64,000 bases of DNA from Aselliscus stoliczkanus (Eukaryota; Chordata; Mammalia; Chiroptera; Hipposideridae), in assembly GCA_033961575.1 (NCBI GenBank), contig CM066735.1:30895501-30959500 (forward strand), read 5' to 3'. Positions 34,286-47,385 of the stretch are shown piece by piece. Below the pieces are notes generated by a model, which was not told where the DNA came from, searched no databases, and saw only the letters and a program-made list of their open reading frames with translations. Made by a program: the position numbers and the translations under genes. The first letter of the stretch is position 1; each line of letters starts with the position of its first letter.

Positions 34286-37200
34286 TACCTTGTTGTTTTG
34301 ATTATTGTTGCTTTGTAGTATAAATTAATGTCAGTATAATTGTAGTGTACGTTGTGATACTTCTGGCCTTGTTCTTTCCTTCTCAGGATTGCTTTGGCTA
34401 TTTGGGATCTTTTGTGATTCCACACAATTCTGATAAATATATGTCTTAAAATTTATACATATAGGGGAAAAAGACCCCTCTGGTTGATAAAACGCATGTG
34501 TTTATGTCTTCTTACTAAACAAACAAACAAAACCCCTAAGATAATAGTAAAAAGCCAAGAGGTGAGAAATTGGGAAAGAAAACAGTAGAAGATTCTAGAA
34601 ATGGACACAATTGTTGAAAAATGTTTAATAAAAAGATGAGTGGTCTAACTAAATTAGAAAACTTAAATGCCAGCAGAAGAAGATGCCAATAAGTAAGTGA
34701 TTCACCTTACAGTGTCACAAAAAGGCTCAGGAATTGAAGGCACCCAGCCCCTTCTTGAAAATTATTTTAATTGGCTACTCTGGATATTGCTGAGAGTGAG
34801 ACAGGAGATGCAAATAGGGAATTAGTTGAAAGAATCCCTAAGGAGCAGTGAAACCCTACTACTGCCTCATTTCCATTTTGGATAGCCAGGAGACTATCAC
34901 TGCTCATGCCTGAAGAAGATGGGAGGTTTACTCTCTGAAAAATTTAAGACAGCCTCCAGTGTCAGGGACACATGACACAGAAGATGGAAAGGATGAGGCA
35001 CTGGAGGAAATTTCTGGGAGCTGGATCAGAGGAAACAGGGCTTTCAACTGTATCTAGTGCTGTATTTCTAAAAAATAGTAATGATGAGAATATGGAAAAA
35101 TAGTAACATTTGATGCATCTTGTAAAGTTGTGAGTGTCTGTTATGTTAATAGCAGTACTTTTTGTGTTTGAAAATGTCATAATCAAAAATCAAACAAAAA
35201 CCTCTGTTGTGTCCTAAGGCAAACTGTGGAAGATATTATAGGAATGAAAGTGTTGTAACCTCTTCGTGATATTACCTTAGTTATGGACAGACTTGCTGAG
35301 ATTAAATAGGCAAGTGGTTAAAAATGCCACACATACAATGAATATACTATTATTAATAATGTTATTATTATTAATTTTAAGATAAATGAATGCTAACCAT
35401 ATGACCCAACTATCATCTTGATGTTTTAACAGATTTTATTGTTGTATTAATGATAAGTTATGTAGAAGCCATCAGGCTTCCCCCACAACCCCCTGTAGAC
35501 TAGACTGCAGCCAGACAATAACTTGTATAAATCCCAGATTCATTTACAACCCCGTCTAAGTTGTGTGTTGAGGATATGCACACTCATGCTGATATTTTTG
35601 TCTCATTAAAACATTACCAGGAAGATAAATATCCTTGCAGTTCCTAGAAAGAGAAAAGATGGCTATGCAATCCAATAAATGTTCACTGTACAGAATAACA
35701 AAATTAATCCTAACGAGTTATTGATAAATTAGTGACTCATCTTTTTTTGTTGTGTGGAGTCACTCACAAACGAATGAAAATGCATTCCCCCTTCCTCTTT
35801 CCAGAAAGTACATTCAAATTTTAGTGTGTTTAGTGTTCCCTTGTTACAGGGAAAAATACACACCTTTTTATGGAAATAAAAAGTTAAACGTAGAATGTGA
35901 CATTAATCTGTCAAAGTGACATTGATTTATACATTTGATTGAAATTATACTGTTGGATTATCTCAGGGAGATGAGGGCTGGTGCCTCTAGGGGAAGGTGC
36001 TGGTTCCAGCCTGGGAGAGAGTAGAGTAGGGTTCTCAGGACCAGGAAGGACAGAGGGGTGGTGGGTTCTGTGACTGGCCATGACACTGAGCAGGGTCTGG
36101 GCATCCTTCCCTGGGCACTGAACATTAAACATCATGATCTTGGGAGATGCAGTAAAAGAGGTAGATGGACCTACTTTCTAATGGGTCATCGGGGCTAGAA
36201 CAACAAACCCTTCAATCTTAGTGGTGATCATGTTGGACTGACAAGAGGGAGCCTCTGCCACACTTCTTTGGAATGCCTGGTTCCTAAATCTGGCTGTAAC
36301 ACCAGGGGAGTAATAAAGCTGTAAGAAGAAAAAACAAAACAAAAAAGTGCTAACTTGTGGTCCTGAGAGAAGCCTGAAAGCTAGACATAATTTTATTTAA
36401 AAAGATAAAGAAATGTGACTTTTTTTGTATATTGTGAGCATAGCAGCAAATCATGCTTGTTTTAAAAATATAAGAATCTGAAAAACAAAAGTTCTTTTCC
36501 TTAGGAAAGATTCTTGGCCCAGGTTCTTAAGTTATTATAACAAGGTTTGATTGATATTAAAGATGAGATTAGTGTATAAACAGTAACACAGTTTGCATTT
36601 TGATATTTACCACCAGAGCTCATTTCTGTGCATCTAAATTGGGAAGTGAGATCAGTGGCCCCTTTTCTGGATCTCAGTTCATCTTCCAAATGATTACTTC
36701 TATGTACTTATAAAAATTTCTGCCCTTTTACATGCTTGCATTTGAGTCACGCATCATCCTCCATCCACTCTTTTTCAGTTGAGGCTTTGATCTAGTTGGG
36801 CTCTTGATTCTCTTACTCTAAGTGCTCCCAGTATCTTGCATCTTGGATGATGTCAGCACCTATTTGTCTATTTACTCCACATCATAGCATATTGGTTCTT
36901 TGACCTGCTTATTTTTAGTGATCCTCATCTCCATTCTTCTTATAGATGATGTAAATGGACCTGCTCTACCTCTTAAATCATGTATTAGTTACCTACTGTT
37001 TCATTAAAAAATTTTTAAAAATTAGTGCCTTAAAACAATAAATATTATTTCACCCATTTTCCCATCTGAGAATAAGTGTACTTCAAACCATATAGCCAGC
37101 CTTCCCACTTCTTCCTCTTCCTTTGTATCTGACTTGGAGACATGTCACAGAATAAGGTATGCCTCAAATACTTGTTTGATTAAACTGGTTATATCCATCT

Positions 37201-37559
37201 GTATGTAGCAATAAACTTCAGATTTGTCCCTCATGAGTTGTACTTTATGAACTGTGGTTAAATCTCTTGCATATTTGTAGCCCAAGCCTGTGGGTGGTCT
37301 TTGTATCACATGCTTTTGCTGCTTGGGATGCTTGCCAATTTGTGTATGTGCACAAAAATTAATAGAAAAAAAAATTATCACAAAAGTAATAAAAGTAGAG
37401 TTGAGGTTGTCTGTGAATAGATTCCATAATCCATTTTTATATATAGGTATTTGAGCACAGTTAGGTACTATGATCCTTAATAAGAAATTATCTCATTTTC
37501 AATTTGGCTTATAGGGCCCAATGTAGAGAAGTTTTATTCTTCTGGGTTTAAAAGCCAGT

Positions 37560-38320
37560 AACAGTAATTTCAAAAGCAGGTCTTATTGAATCTAAGCAAA
37601 ATTAATATTTCTTTATAAAGACAGAATAACATTGATATCAAATTGAATAAAGAAAGTACAGATTGCTACTTTGAATAGGAATATAAAATCTGGAAAAAAT
37701 ATTAGTAAACCAGAATCAACAGTATATTAAAAGAAGAATGCACCATGGACAATTGGGTTGTATCCAAGTTATAAAGATTGGATTAATTAACATCCCAAAA
37801 TCTAGTACTTAATTTGCCGTATGAATAAGTCAAAAGAGAAAAGCTGTATGGTTATCTTCATAGATTATTAATGAGTCTTTGGGCAAAATTTAACATCCAC
37901 TCCCAATTTCCATCTTTGTGGGATGGGAAGAGAATGGCTCTACCTTAGCATTGTGTATTAAGATATATTAAAGCACATGTGCTTGTGTGTGCATGCATAT
38001 GCATACACACATTTATTTATACATACATATGTTGCCATACATAGTAATAAGAAATAAAATACCAAGATTACCAACAACCAATGTGCAGGTTTTAACCTAT
38101 ACTGAAGAAAAGAAGGGAATGGAATAATGGAATAAATGGAATGCTACACAAAGAACTGATTTGTAACATAAATTATTCTGCATAAAAATAATCTAAAAAT
38201 GTCCTATCATCTCAATTAAAATAGCATTTTTGTTTTGTGGAACTAGAAAAAATGATATAGGGTTTATCTAGAGAAATGAGCATGGCAAAATATCTAGGAA
38301 GATTGTAAGAGAAGAAATAG
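37560..38320 (+). mobile_element. Old L1 ORF2 fragment
   Basis: Sense L1 ORF2-like sequence, with landmark TATGGTTATCTTCATAGATT followed by GGGCAAAATTTAACATCCAC. It is highly diverged and absent from copy B. Confidence 0.65.
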
Positions 38321-38471
38321 TAATGGAGAAGAAGCGGCCTTTTAAGATTGTTGTAATACTACCACATTCCTTATGGAGGAAAAACAAGGAATGTAATAAT
38401 TATTTAAATGGAATGACATCTTATATAGGAAGAGGATTATTGAAATAGCAGCATATATTAAATAACTACAA

Positions 38472-38575
38472 GGCCGGCTGAGTGGCGTGGTGGTTAAGCG
38501 CTGGCTTGGGAAGCCAGAGACCCCAGTTCGGGTCCCACATATGAGGGCCAGTGACACTGCCCTCATATAAATAAG

Positions 38576-38610
<35 letters not shown>

Positions 38611-38612
38611 AC
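38472..38612 (+). mobile_element. Short SINE (type A) with (AAAT)n tail
   Basis: Type-A body ending GACACTGCCCTC, then an AAAT microsatellite from about 38566 to 38612. Confidence 0.92.
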
Positions 38613-39071
38613 ATAGATTTTTGGCCTATTTCTTGACCTCGTTCAAGTCCACTGACCTGCCCCTCATTACATCCTAAAAAATTGGATTTCTATTTCACTT
38701 CATTAAGGAAAATAAAATTTATTTCAGCTCACACAACTTGGAAGAAAAAAAGTATGCGGAATAAGTAAATAAGTATGCAATTATGAGATTATATGTAAGA
38801 TAGGATTTGGATAAAAATAGTATACATAACAATGTGTGCAGCATCAGCGTATATAAGTATGTATAATTATATCTCTATATTGTAGTCTGTGTCTATAATT
38901 TCTCTCTTTCCCCCGACATATGGATTGAAAAAACATAAAATTTCCCTGGAAGCTAACAGTAGTTAATTTGGGAAAACAAATGCACACTGATTGGGGTTGT
39001 GAATAAGGTTGGATGGGAGAATTTACTCCAATGTACATGTTTTATTGTTACTTTTAAAAATCGTATTAGAA

Positions 39072-39178
39072 GGGCCCGCCGAGTGGCGCGGTGGTTAAAC
39101 GCTGGCTGGGGAAGCCAGCGGCCCCGGTTCGGGCCCCACATACCAGGGCCAGTGACACTGCTCTCAAAAAAAAAAAAA
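39072..39178 (+). mobile_element. Short SINE (type A)
   Basis: GGGCCCGCCGAGTGGCGCGG head, poly(A) tail, and GTATTAGA repeated on both sides. Confidence 0.92.
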
Positions 39179-39539
39179 TGGTATTAGAGGGTAAAAATGG
39201 CATCAGAGATTATCTTGACTATCACTCCTTTCTCTCCTTCTACTTGTCCTTATTTATAATAATTTTAAACATGTACTTTCTAATATAATAGAACAAGAAG
39301 TAATATGGAAAAGGTATCCAAATATACTGCTAAGTAAAATGAGCATATTGTATACTAGTTATTATATCCGGAAGGTAAGATTAAAGGAAACTTTCAATTT
39401 TTTTTTCCCCTTTTTTGTATTTGAAATCTGTTGTGCTTGCATTGTATTGAACTTACCATCCAAAATGAAACCAACTAAATGAATAAATAAATAACCACAA
39501 AATCAGCCTAAAGTCATTTTACCGTTTAAAATCTTTTTT

Positions 39540-39663
39540 GGGGCCCGCTGAGTGGCGTGGTGGTTAAGCGCTGGTTTGGGAAGCCAGTGGCCCTGGTTCG
39601 GGTCCCACATATAAGGGTGTGACACTGCCCTCCAAAAAATAAAAATAAAAAAATAAAAATAAA
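39540..39663 (+). mobile_element. Short SINE (type A)
   Basis: GGGCCCGCTGAGTGGCGTGG head with an AAAAAT-type tail. Six bases are missing from the GGGCCAGTGACAC segment. Confidence 0.9.
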
Positions 39664-41509
39664 TCAATGGCGAGTAAAACTGCTAGTACTTTAAAATCTT
39701 TTCTTAACTGAGAAAGAAAGTTACTTTCTTTCTATCTACTAGAGAGTAATATTTTTTGAAGTTCTTTGGGTATAAAATAGAGAATAAACAAAGAAATGCT
39801 GAATTCAGTATATTTCAAGTCAGAGAACTGAAAATAAACTTCCTTGATTTTAAATATACTAAACAGGGTTTCCACTGCTGTGGGTCAGCTCTCTTGCCTG
39901 CTAATTTGCAAATCACCAGATCCATTTACAAGTGGGCATATTCCGCATATAAGCCTTCACCTTCATCTGGCTAACGTTAAAATGTCATATCCTTTGACCC
40001 ACTCTATCCTAGACCTGCTCTGAGGACACAATCCTTGCCACAGGAAAAGCTTTATGTGAAAACATGTGCAAATCCACATTGTTTGTAAAACAAAAGATGG
40101 AAGCAACTTAAATACAAGTTATGGAACGGCTTAGTAAATGCATGGAATTTTGAAGTGGTCATAAAAAGTGATTTTTCTGGTGTTTGTATTAGCTTAGAAA
40201 AAAAGCTCATTATATTATCTTAAGGGAAATTGGGAAGAAAACCAATAATTTTTACAGTTTGAAAAGAACTTTAAAAAACTGAAGAATCTTTACATGGCTG
40301 AAAGTTTCAATGGTTTAAGTGGACTTCGTATACTATTAAAAAGTATATGAGAATGTCACAAAACTGTATGAAGCCATTTTTTTTTTCCACTAGAAGGTAA
40401 AGGCAAATCTACCAAAATAATTGGATATTTAAAAATGGCTTTGAGACTTATTTGACCTAAATCAAAACTCACAGTCTTTTGTCTTTCTTAAAGTTCGCAT
40501 TTTACATGCCTCATAGAAGTACTTGTGAGGGAATATTAAACTTGAAAGTGGAGTGGTCACTGCCAAACAACTAGGGACAGCTGTATAACAATTTCAGAAG
40601 TTGCTGACCAAAGAAAGTCTTAACATGGAAGGATGTGATGTCACTCCCTGAGAAAACAGAAATGAAGGAAGAATATGGTAAAGGAGGAAATCAGCTGTTG
40701 GACCAAAGAAGGATTTAAACATTGAAAAAATGCCAACCATTGAAGACAGTTGCTCTGCCACACAAAATCCCGAGGTCTGTCCATCATCTACTTCTGTTTG
40801 CCTAGCAATTTGCTCAGCTATGGCTATTTTGGGAAGGAATTTTCAGAGAGCTGGCATATCTTCAGCCCCCGAGGTTTCCTCTGATTGACTGATCAACAGG
40901 TGTTGAAAAAGCCTGTGACAGAAATATTGCAGACACAGTCAGTGCTCTCATCTGACTTCTGTAACTGTGACTATAGTTTCACTGGAGTATATCGCTTCTT
41001 AATCAAGGAGACTTTCTGCAGTAGAAAAGCTGAATAGATTATTTACAACATTTATAGGTAATTGCTTTTCGATAGATACGGCATATGCATTTGTTACTAC
41101 CAGGCTTATTTATGATTTAAAAATTGAATATTGTACTAATGATTATACAACCAAAACCTAAATGAATATGAATAGAATAAGCTTTTCAAAGAAATGTTGA
41201 CATTATAATCCTAAAAATTATTGAATTATCTTGACTTAATTTTGTTTCACAGGCAAATTGTCACAAAAGTTATTAGAACAATAGTCATATTAGTATTAGA
41301 GAAAAAACAAACAGAAAAAAATATATAAAATATCAGAGTGTCAGATACTTAAGGGATATAATTTATTATACTATTTTTTATACTAAATTTCATTTCTTGA
41401 TTTAAAAAAAATTAAAAATCCAAAGCAAAAGAAACACAGGTATATGAATTATTCCAATTTTCATTAAAAATAAGAAAATTTAAATAAGGCCAAACTTCTC
41501 AAAGTATTT

Positions 41510-42065
41510 ACTATGCCCTGCATTCCTATAATATTCAGAATAAAAGCTAAAGTCCTTATTTTGGTCTCTGCGGTCATACGTAAACTGCCTCGTCATTTTA
41601 CCTTTGTAACTAAATGTTCTCCCACTCTCACCCTAGTCTTTCAGCTTCAGCCACACAGATCTTTCTGCTGTTCCTTGAACCAGTGGGGCTCACTGTACCT
41701 TAGAGCTCTCCTGTTCCTCCATTGGGCACGGTATCTCCCAGAGAGCAGAATGGCGGAACCACTCACTTCCTTCAGATCATTAGTCAAGAGTCACCTTCTT
41801 GGCGGGACTTTCCCTGTTTATCTTATCTAAAACTTAGCCATCTTTTCCATCAGTATTTTATATCTTCCTTCTTTGTGTATTTTTTCTCTTATGGCTTATC
41901 TTTAACTCAGTGTTCTTTTTACTTCTCTTATTATTGCTTACATTATCCACTAGGATATAAGCTCTGAAGGAAGGTTTTTTGTTGTTGTTTGTCTGTTTAC
42001 TTTTCTATCTTCAGTGCCTGGGACATAGTAGAGTCTTAATAAGAACACATTTAGTAAATGCCTAC
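41510..42065 (+). mobile_element. L2 3' region relic
   Basis: Sense L2 order: AGTCAAGAGTCACCTTCTTG, GATATAAGCTCTGAAGGAAG, then CAGTGCCTGGGACATAGTAG and a closing ATTTAGTAAATGCC. Present in copy A; no clear counterpart in copy B. Confidence 0.8.
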
Positions 42066-42225
42066 CAAAGAATGACTAGAAAATATGATGTTTGAATATA
42101 ATTGGTTTGATACTACTGTTGTCACTCAACCCAAGGCTTTTAATATTTGTATCTGCCTCGTAACTCAGGAAGGACATGTTAGTTAGTGCTCCATTCAGGA
42201 TTCCTAGTATTTTCTGAAGAGAATA

Positions 42226-42226
42226 T

Positions 42227-42270
<44 letters not shown>

Positions 42271-42271
42271 T
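42226..42271. repeat. (ACT)n microsatellite
   Basis: Perfect trinucleotide run of about 15 units. Confidence 0.97.
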
Positions 42272-42439
42272 CTTCATCCTATTGCTCTGTACGTGGCCCC
42301 TTTACAAAAATGAAATCATTTAACCCTTTAACTACACTGAGGCTAGTTAACTAACTTATCCACTGTGATGAAAGTAATATATGATGGGATTGGTATTAGA
42401 CAGATCATCTGAATAAATATAGGTATTTGTCACCATGAA

Positions 42440-43190
42440 GCTATGGTATTTTGGAGATCTAAAAAGAGATGAAATATAAATATGGAGATGTAATCTGAAA
42501 GCAATGAAGAAATGTTAATGGATTTTAAACCAGGGAATGACATAATTAGGTTTACATGTTAGAGAAATTACTCTGGCAATGGAGTAGTAGTTGGAATGGA
42601 GCGAACAGGCAAGATCCAGGAAGTAAATAGGTTGTTACAATAAACCAGATGGCAAAACATGAAGCTCATTCTAGTTAGTGGAAGAATTAAAAGAAACAAA
42701 ATTTAGATGTGTCATGAGCTAGAATTTACTGAGGGTTGACAGAAGTGAGGAACCAACAATGGCTTCTAGGATTTTTACTTGGGCAGTTAGAAATATTTGA
42801 TGGTGTCATTCATCCTGATTAAAAATGTAAGAAGAAAAATATATTTAGAAGAGAATAGTTTAGCTGAGGGGTTAAGAGGCCCTTTCGAAGGAGACACTGG
42901 TGTAAAATGTCAAATATTGCCAAGAGGTCAATAATTCAAGGACTAAAGAGCATTGTTTGGATTTGGCGGTCAATAGATCATCATTGGTGATATTTGGTAG
43001 ATGAGATCAATCATATGTAGGAATTTGAAAGGGTAGTAGTGCAGGTGATGAATGTATTAACCCTACAAGATACCTACTTAAAAGGAAGAGATACTATAGG
43101 GCAGGGGCTCATTTTTTTTCACTGTTTTAAAGATAGAAGTTACTTGAAAAAAAAGAAGTTACTTGATTATTTTAATGGAATAGACTCTAA
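42440..43190 (-). mobile_element. L2 relic shared by both duplication copies
   Basis: Antisense L2, upstream of the 3' end (AACCAGGGAATGACATAATT, then TTACTCTGGCAATGGAGTAG). It aligns with 62020-62412 and 63055-63420 in copy B, so it was present before the duplication. Confidence 0.65.
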
Positions 43191-43197
43191 ATGCCAG

Positions 43198-45344
43198 TTG
43201 TATTGGGTTTCTGTGGCTGCTTTAATAAATTACCATAAATTTAGGGACTTGAAACATACCAATCTCTTCTCTTACAAGTCTGGAAGTCAAAACTCTAAAA
43301 TGAAGGTATTAGCAGTGCTGTGTTACTTCTTAGGGCTTCAATGGGGAAATCTGTTTTCTTGCCTTTTGTAGCTCCTAGAGGATGCCTGCACCACTTGGCT
43401 TGTAGCACCCTCCTCCATCTAAAAGCCAGCAGCCTAGCACCTTCTCTCTCCTCTGATCTTTGGCTTCTCTCTTACAAGGATTCTTGAGAATATGTTGGGC
43501 CTACCCTTCTAGTATAATCTTTCATCTCAAAATCCTTAAATTAATCACACATGCAAATTTCCTTTTGTCATACAAGGTGATATTCATAGGCTCTGGAGAT
43601 TAGAATATGGACATCTTTGGGGGTCATTTATGTGGCTATTACAGTCCATTATCTGCCTCCAAAGATTCACATCTGTTTCACATGCAAAATACATTCACGC
43701 CATTCCCAAGTCCCCCAGAGCCTCAATCCATCACAGTATCAACTCAAGTTCAAATGTCCATCTAAATCTCAATAGCTCAAAAGCCCAAATCTCATCATCC
43801 ATATTATTAAAATCAGGTATGATTGAGTCTTTGGGTATGAATCATTTTGAGGCAAAATTCTTCTCCATCAGTGTAATTTTGAGGCTAGAAAACAAGTTGT
43901 CTGCTCCCCAAATACAATGATGGGACAGGGATAGATGACCATAGACATCCCTGTACAAAAAGGGAGAATATGGAAGTATAAAAGGTATCAGAGTTCTCAC
44001 GAGATTTCAAAATCCATCAAGACAAACTCCATTCGATTTCAAGGCATGGGAATAATCCTTTGTGGTTCTGGGCTCTGCCCTCTTGGCCTGAGGCTCTGCC
44101 TTGAAGTCATCCTTCCTTTTTCATGAAAGGTAGCAGATGTTGGAAGCTATGTAGTTTAATAGACTGTTCCCTGCCTGCAAAATTTTGGGAGTCCTACAGC
44201 CTTCATTCATTTCTCTGTGTCCCTTTCAATGCAAGTTAGCAATGTTTCTGATATAATACCCTTAGATGCCTTGTGGGTCTCTTATGTAGTCACTAGGATT
44301 CACTCCACTGTGTTATCAAACTCAGGTTTGGCTGCTTGCCACTCACGAGCCAATGATTGAAAGATAGGGGTTGGTGGAAAGAAAAGTGCGTTTATTCAAA
44401 ATGCTGGCATTCCAGGAAGATGGCTGACTGCCATCTCAAAGGCCATCTTCCCTATTCCTCGAATGGTCAAGGTTTTTATAGATACACAAGAAGAAGCAGA
44501 ACACAGGAAAGGGAGTTAGTCATGCAACTCCTCTGTGCTGGCATTCAGGTGAACATCTTCTGGGGTCTGGTTTGTTCTGCAATGTTTATCTAAAACCTGG
44601 TCTTAGGGGTAATTTATATGTAATCTGATGGAAAATTGCAGTCCAGAATGGCAGCCTGGTTGCTGGCATCCAGATGTCTAAGGGCTGAATCAATTTCTTT
44701 CAAGTTAGTATTCTGGCAGTTAATCAGATTAACAAAGTATGCAAGTAGCCTCAAGAAAACAAAGTTATTGAATCAGGTAGGAGGGAAAAGAAACAAAATA
44801 ATAAAAAAAGAAAAACTAGATTGTTAAATCTTAAAAAATACATTGTTACCCTTATAACTGGACAAGAGTCTTTCATGAAAATTCCAGGTATATTACTGAT
44901 ATTTGCAGAGAAAGCTGAATAGATCCATGAGCCTCATGCCTAATTTCTTTATGAGCATGCTGTGTGATTAACTGCTCTTATCTTTTGATCTTTTGATCTT
45001 TTTGAGGCATTAGCAAAAGGTTGCCTAGCCATAATATTGTCTTTCTTGCCACAATATGTTTTCCTGACAGTTCCTGAAATTTTAGCGTTTTTTGAAATCT
45101 GGATAGGCTGAGAATTTTCTAGTTCATCAAATCCTGGTTTCTGTTTGCTTAACAGTTTTCCCCTATCATAAGGACACTTGTGATTATATAAGTCGACCCA
45201 GAGAATCCAAGGCAATCTCCCCTTCTCAAGATCCTTATCTTAATCACATCTACCAAGTTCTTTTAGCTCTGTAAGATGACGTGTTCACAAGTTTGAGGGT
45301 TAGGACAAGGACATTTTTGGCAGACCATTATTCAGCCTACCACA
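43198..45344 (-). mobile_element. MaLR (MLT1-type) provirus relic
   Basis: The first LTR (about 43198-43650) reads antisense, with GTTTCTGTGGCTGCTTTAAT, AAGCCAGCAGCC and ATATGGACATCTTTGGGGG. Internal MaLR-like sequence follows (ACATGCAAAATACATTCACG, ATACAATGATGGGACAGGG). Part of the second LTR is at about 45168-45344, ending ATTCAGCCTACCACA. A different LTR is nested inside at 44312-45167. There is no coding capacity. It is absent from copy B. Confidence 0.75.
44312..45167 (-). mobile_element. Nested solo LTR inside the MaLR relic
   Basis: The minus strand has GAATAAACGCAC, a polyadenylation signal, within a block that has no MaLR features and separates internal MaLR sequence from its second LTR. 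Boundaries are approximate and the family is unknown. Confidence 0.5.
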
Positions 45345-45606
45345 ATAGTAGACAGAGAGAAGTTAATGGTATAGGAAATTAAAGAATAGTGGGGTAAGAT
45401 TCTTCAGGAAACTGCAGGTAATCAAATCCAAATCCAAGAGGGTTAGTTGGGCTGGGTATGGACAACCATACAGTCTTTGTAGGCTACAAGTAAGGATATG
45501 GATGAAGGTGTCAGACAATTTATAGGATTCTCTTTGAAATAGCAGATATTGTATATGCTGAAGGGACTTAAAGAGAACAGTAAAATGCTGTAGAGTTTTA
45601 AGGGCC

Positions 45607-46318
45607 GGTGTAGAGTGCCCCTGGAAGCCGTTAGGATGAGTGTTGTGTGAGCAAAAGTGACTCCATATTGAATGAGCAAGAGTAACTCCATTTCGGACAT
45701 GCACAGAGAACTTAGTAGACAGTATCCAGAGAGCTGCCCAGTTTGCCCTGGTGATTGAGTGTAACCAGCTACACCCCAAAGGTCTGCTACGGAAGATATA
45801 AGCATGTTAGGGTCACCCACTGGCTGCCCTGATAAGGTGATATCAGGAAGACATTCAGGGCTGCCTAAGAATTGAGAGCAGGTCTCGACTGAGAGGTGAC
45901 ACACACTTCCACTCTGCTCTGAGAATCCTCCACTCTGCTCTGCTCCCCTGGACTGAACCTCTGTTGGAGCGACCTCTTGGACCAGCCACCCTTCTTGCTC
46001 CACCAGGACTCTGATTGTCTTTGGGACTGGTTTGTTAGTCTATTTTCCACAATTATTGTATTACTCTGTATGCTTTACTATTGGTGTATTGGTGATTGAT
46101 GCTTTACTGTTTGGTGCGTTGATGGTTGATGTTTGAGTAAAAAGCACATTGAAAGACATTTAAGATCTTGCATGCTCTGTTCTTCACTCATGCCACAGCT
46201 ACTGTGGAGACCTCAGTCAGTGCCAGGTAGATCCTGGGGGGACTTTTGGGAGTTAGTCGCCCTGACTTGCAGGAAGAGACTGCAGCATGAACTGCGAATC
46301 TAGCAGTTGCTCATGACA
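45607..46318 (+). mobile_element. Solo LTR, copy 1
   Basis: Starts GGTGTAGAGTGCCCCTGGAA and ends GTTGCTCATGACA. 5-bp flanks GGGCC and GGGCT are a probable target duplication. It is closely related over its whole length to the LTR at 62418-63049. The usual AATAAA is changed to AGTAAA in this copy. Open frames inside are incidental. Confidence 0.85.
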
Positions 46319-46959
46319 GGGCTGCTGTAAAAATAAAAAAAAATAGGGGAAAGGTGGTCATAAACAATATATTCGAGGTGATAAATATTAGATAATTTCT
46401 CTTAATGTCCTGGCACAGGAAAAGTATGGTTTAAGTGATCCAGGTTATCAAATTGCAGGGTAGGTACCAAGGAAAGTTAATGGGTGAAGCAGTTGAGGGT
46501 GTAGATGAGAGAAGGATTCAGTGACTGCTCATGGCAGTGAGTCTGGGGAGGCAAAAGTATGAGGTTGCCAAGGAGGCTGAGAGGTTGGGAGAAAGGAAAG
46601 GGCTCTGAAATGTGAAAATGGAGTTTATGATTCTCAAGTTTCTGAATTAAGTCCAGGGTGGGGCCAGGGGAATAGACTGGTAGAGTGGAAGAGAACCAGG
46701 TACCACTTTGCAGCAGAGTTTGCTTATGGGAATTGTATACATATTTTGGGGTGGCAGGTAGGAAGAGTGGAGTTAACATTTAGGGATGCCCACCAGATAC
46801 ATCTGTATCATTAGAAGACAAAATAGGAGTTTCTCCTTTACTTTAAGAACTTGTTGGACCCATTTTAGTAATAATCCAAAGAAGACAGCAAACTTAAATC
46901 ATATGTGCTTCAGGGTAGAAAACTAACACTGTAGCATTTAAATCACTTGTATAAGTTAA

Positions 46960-47130
46960 TTTAATAGGTGCAGAGAATATTGTGCTTAGGCAGAGATGCG
47001 TGGAATTAGAGAAAATGTCAAAATCTTGGCTACTATTAACTAGCTGTAGAACCATGGGCAAATAACTTCATCTTAATAGCTAGCTCATAGGGCCTTACAT
47101 TTGAAAACTGCTCAATATATATCTGTGGGA
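46960..47130 (+). repeat. MIR SINE relic (sense)
   Basis: ACTAGCTGTAGAACCATGGG and CAAATAACTTCATCTTAA match the MIR core. Confidence 0.6.
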
Positions 47131-47149
47131 TGACAATGGCTAACATATG

Positions 47150-47385
47150 TTGAGCATTTAACTACATGGCAGGAACTTGCTAAGCATTTATATGTATTTC
47201 TATTTTTACCTTTACAGTCTCTTTATAATAAATGTACTGTAATTGTCCCCAATTTATAGATGAGGAAAGAGAGGGAGAGAAAGATTAAATAGCCCGAAGA
47301 CTCAGAGTTAGTAATTGTTGGGCTAGGATACAGGTTCAGATGGTCTGATCCCCAAGGCCTAATGCTCTTAATCAGTGTTGTACTG
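47150..47385 (-). repeat. MIR SINE relic (antisense)
   Basis: CCCCAATTTATAGATGAGGA and GATTAAATAGCCCGAAGACT in MIR order, next to an oppositely oriented MIR. Confidence 0.75.

Larger units (their letters stand above)
32205..34445 (-). mobile_element. L1, 5'-truncated, with SINE insertions
   Basis: Reads antisense from the A-rich 3' end (TTTATTTATTTTTAATTTTT) through the 3'UTR and the C-terminal part of ORF2 (TTTTCCCAGCACCATTTACT is a typical antisense ORF2 motif). The frame is broken. The corresponding place in copy B (about 56240) is empty, so it inserted after the duplication. Confidence 0.88.
29775..46400 (+). repeat. Segmental duplication, copy A
   Basis: Unique-looking sequence here matches 53735-64000 in the same order and orientation. 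Anchor pairs include 30540-30735 with 54690-54870, 31900-32110 with 56045-56235, 34560-34860 with 56320-56740, 36600-37010 with 59030-59460, and 40360-40960 with 60330-60890. The best block shares runs such as AGTGGAGTGGTCACTGCCAA. Copy A alone carries an L1 (32.2-34.4 kb), another L1 (37.56-38.32 kb), a MaLR provirus relic (43.2-45.3 kb) and several SINEs. Confidence 0.9.

Noticed and set aside
42226..42271. CRISPR-like periodic repeat
   Set aside because: It is a plain trinucleotide microsatellite. No repeat-spacer pattern exists anywhere in the window.
45443..46003. 186-residue frame, and the 135-residue frame at 62366-62773
   Set aside because: Both fall in the solo LTRs in the same relative place, with no similarity to known proteins and no conserved frame between the two LTR copies.
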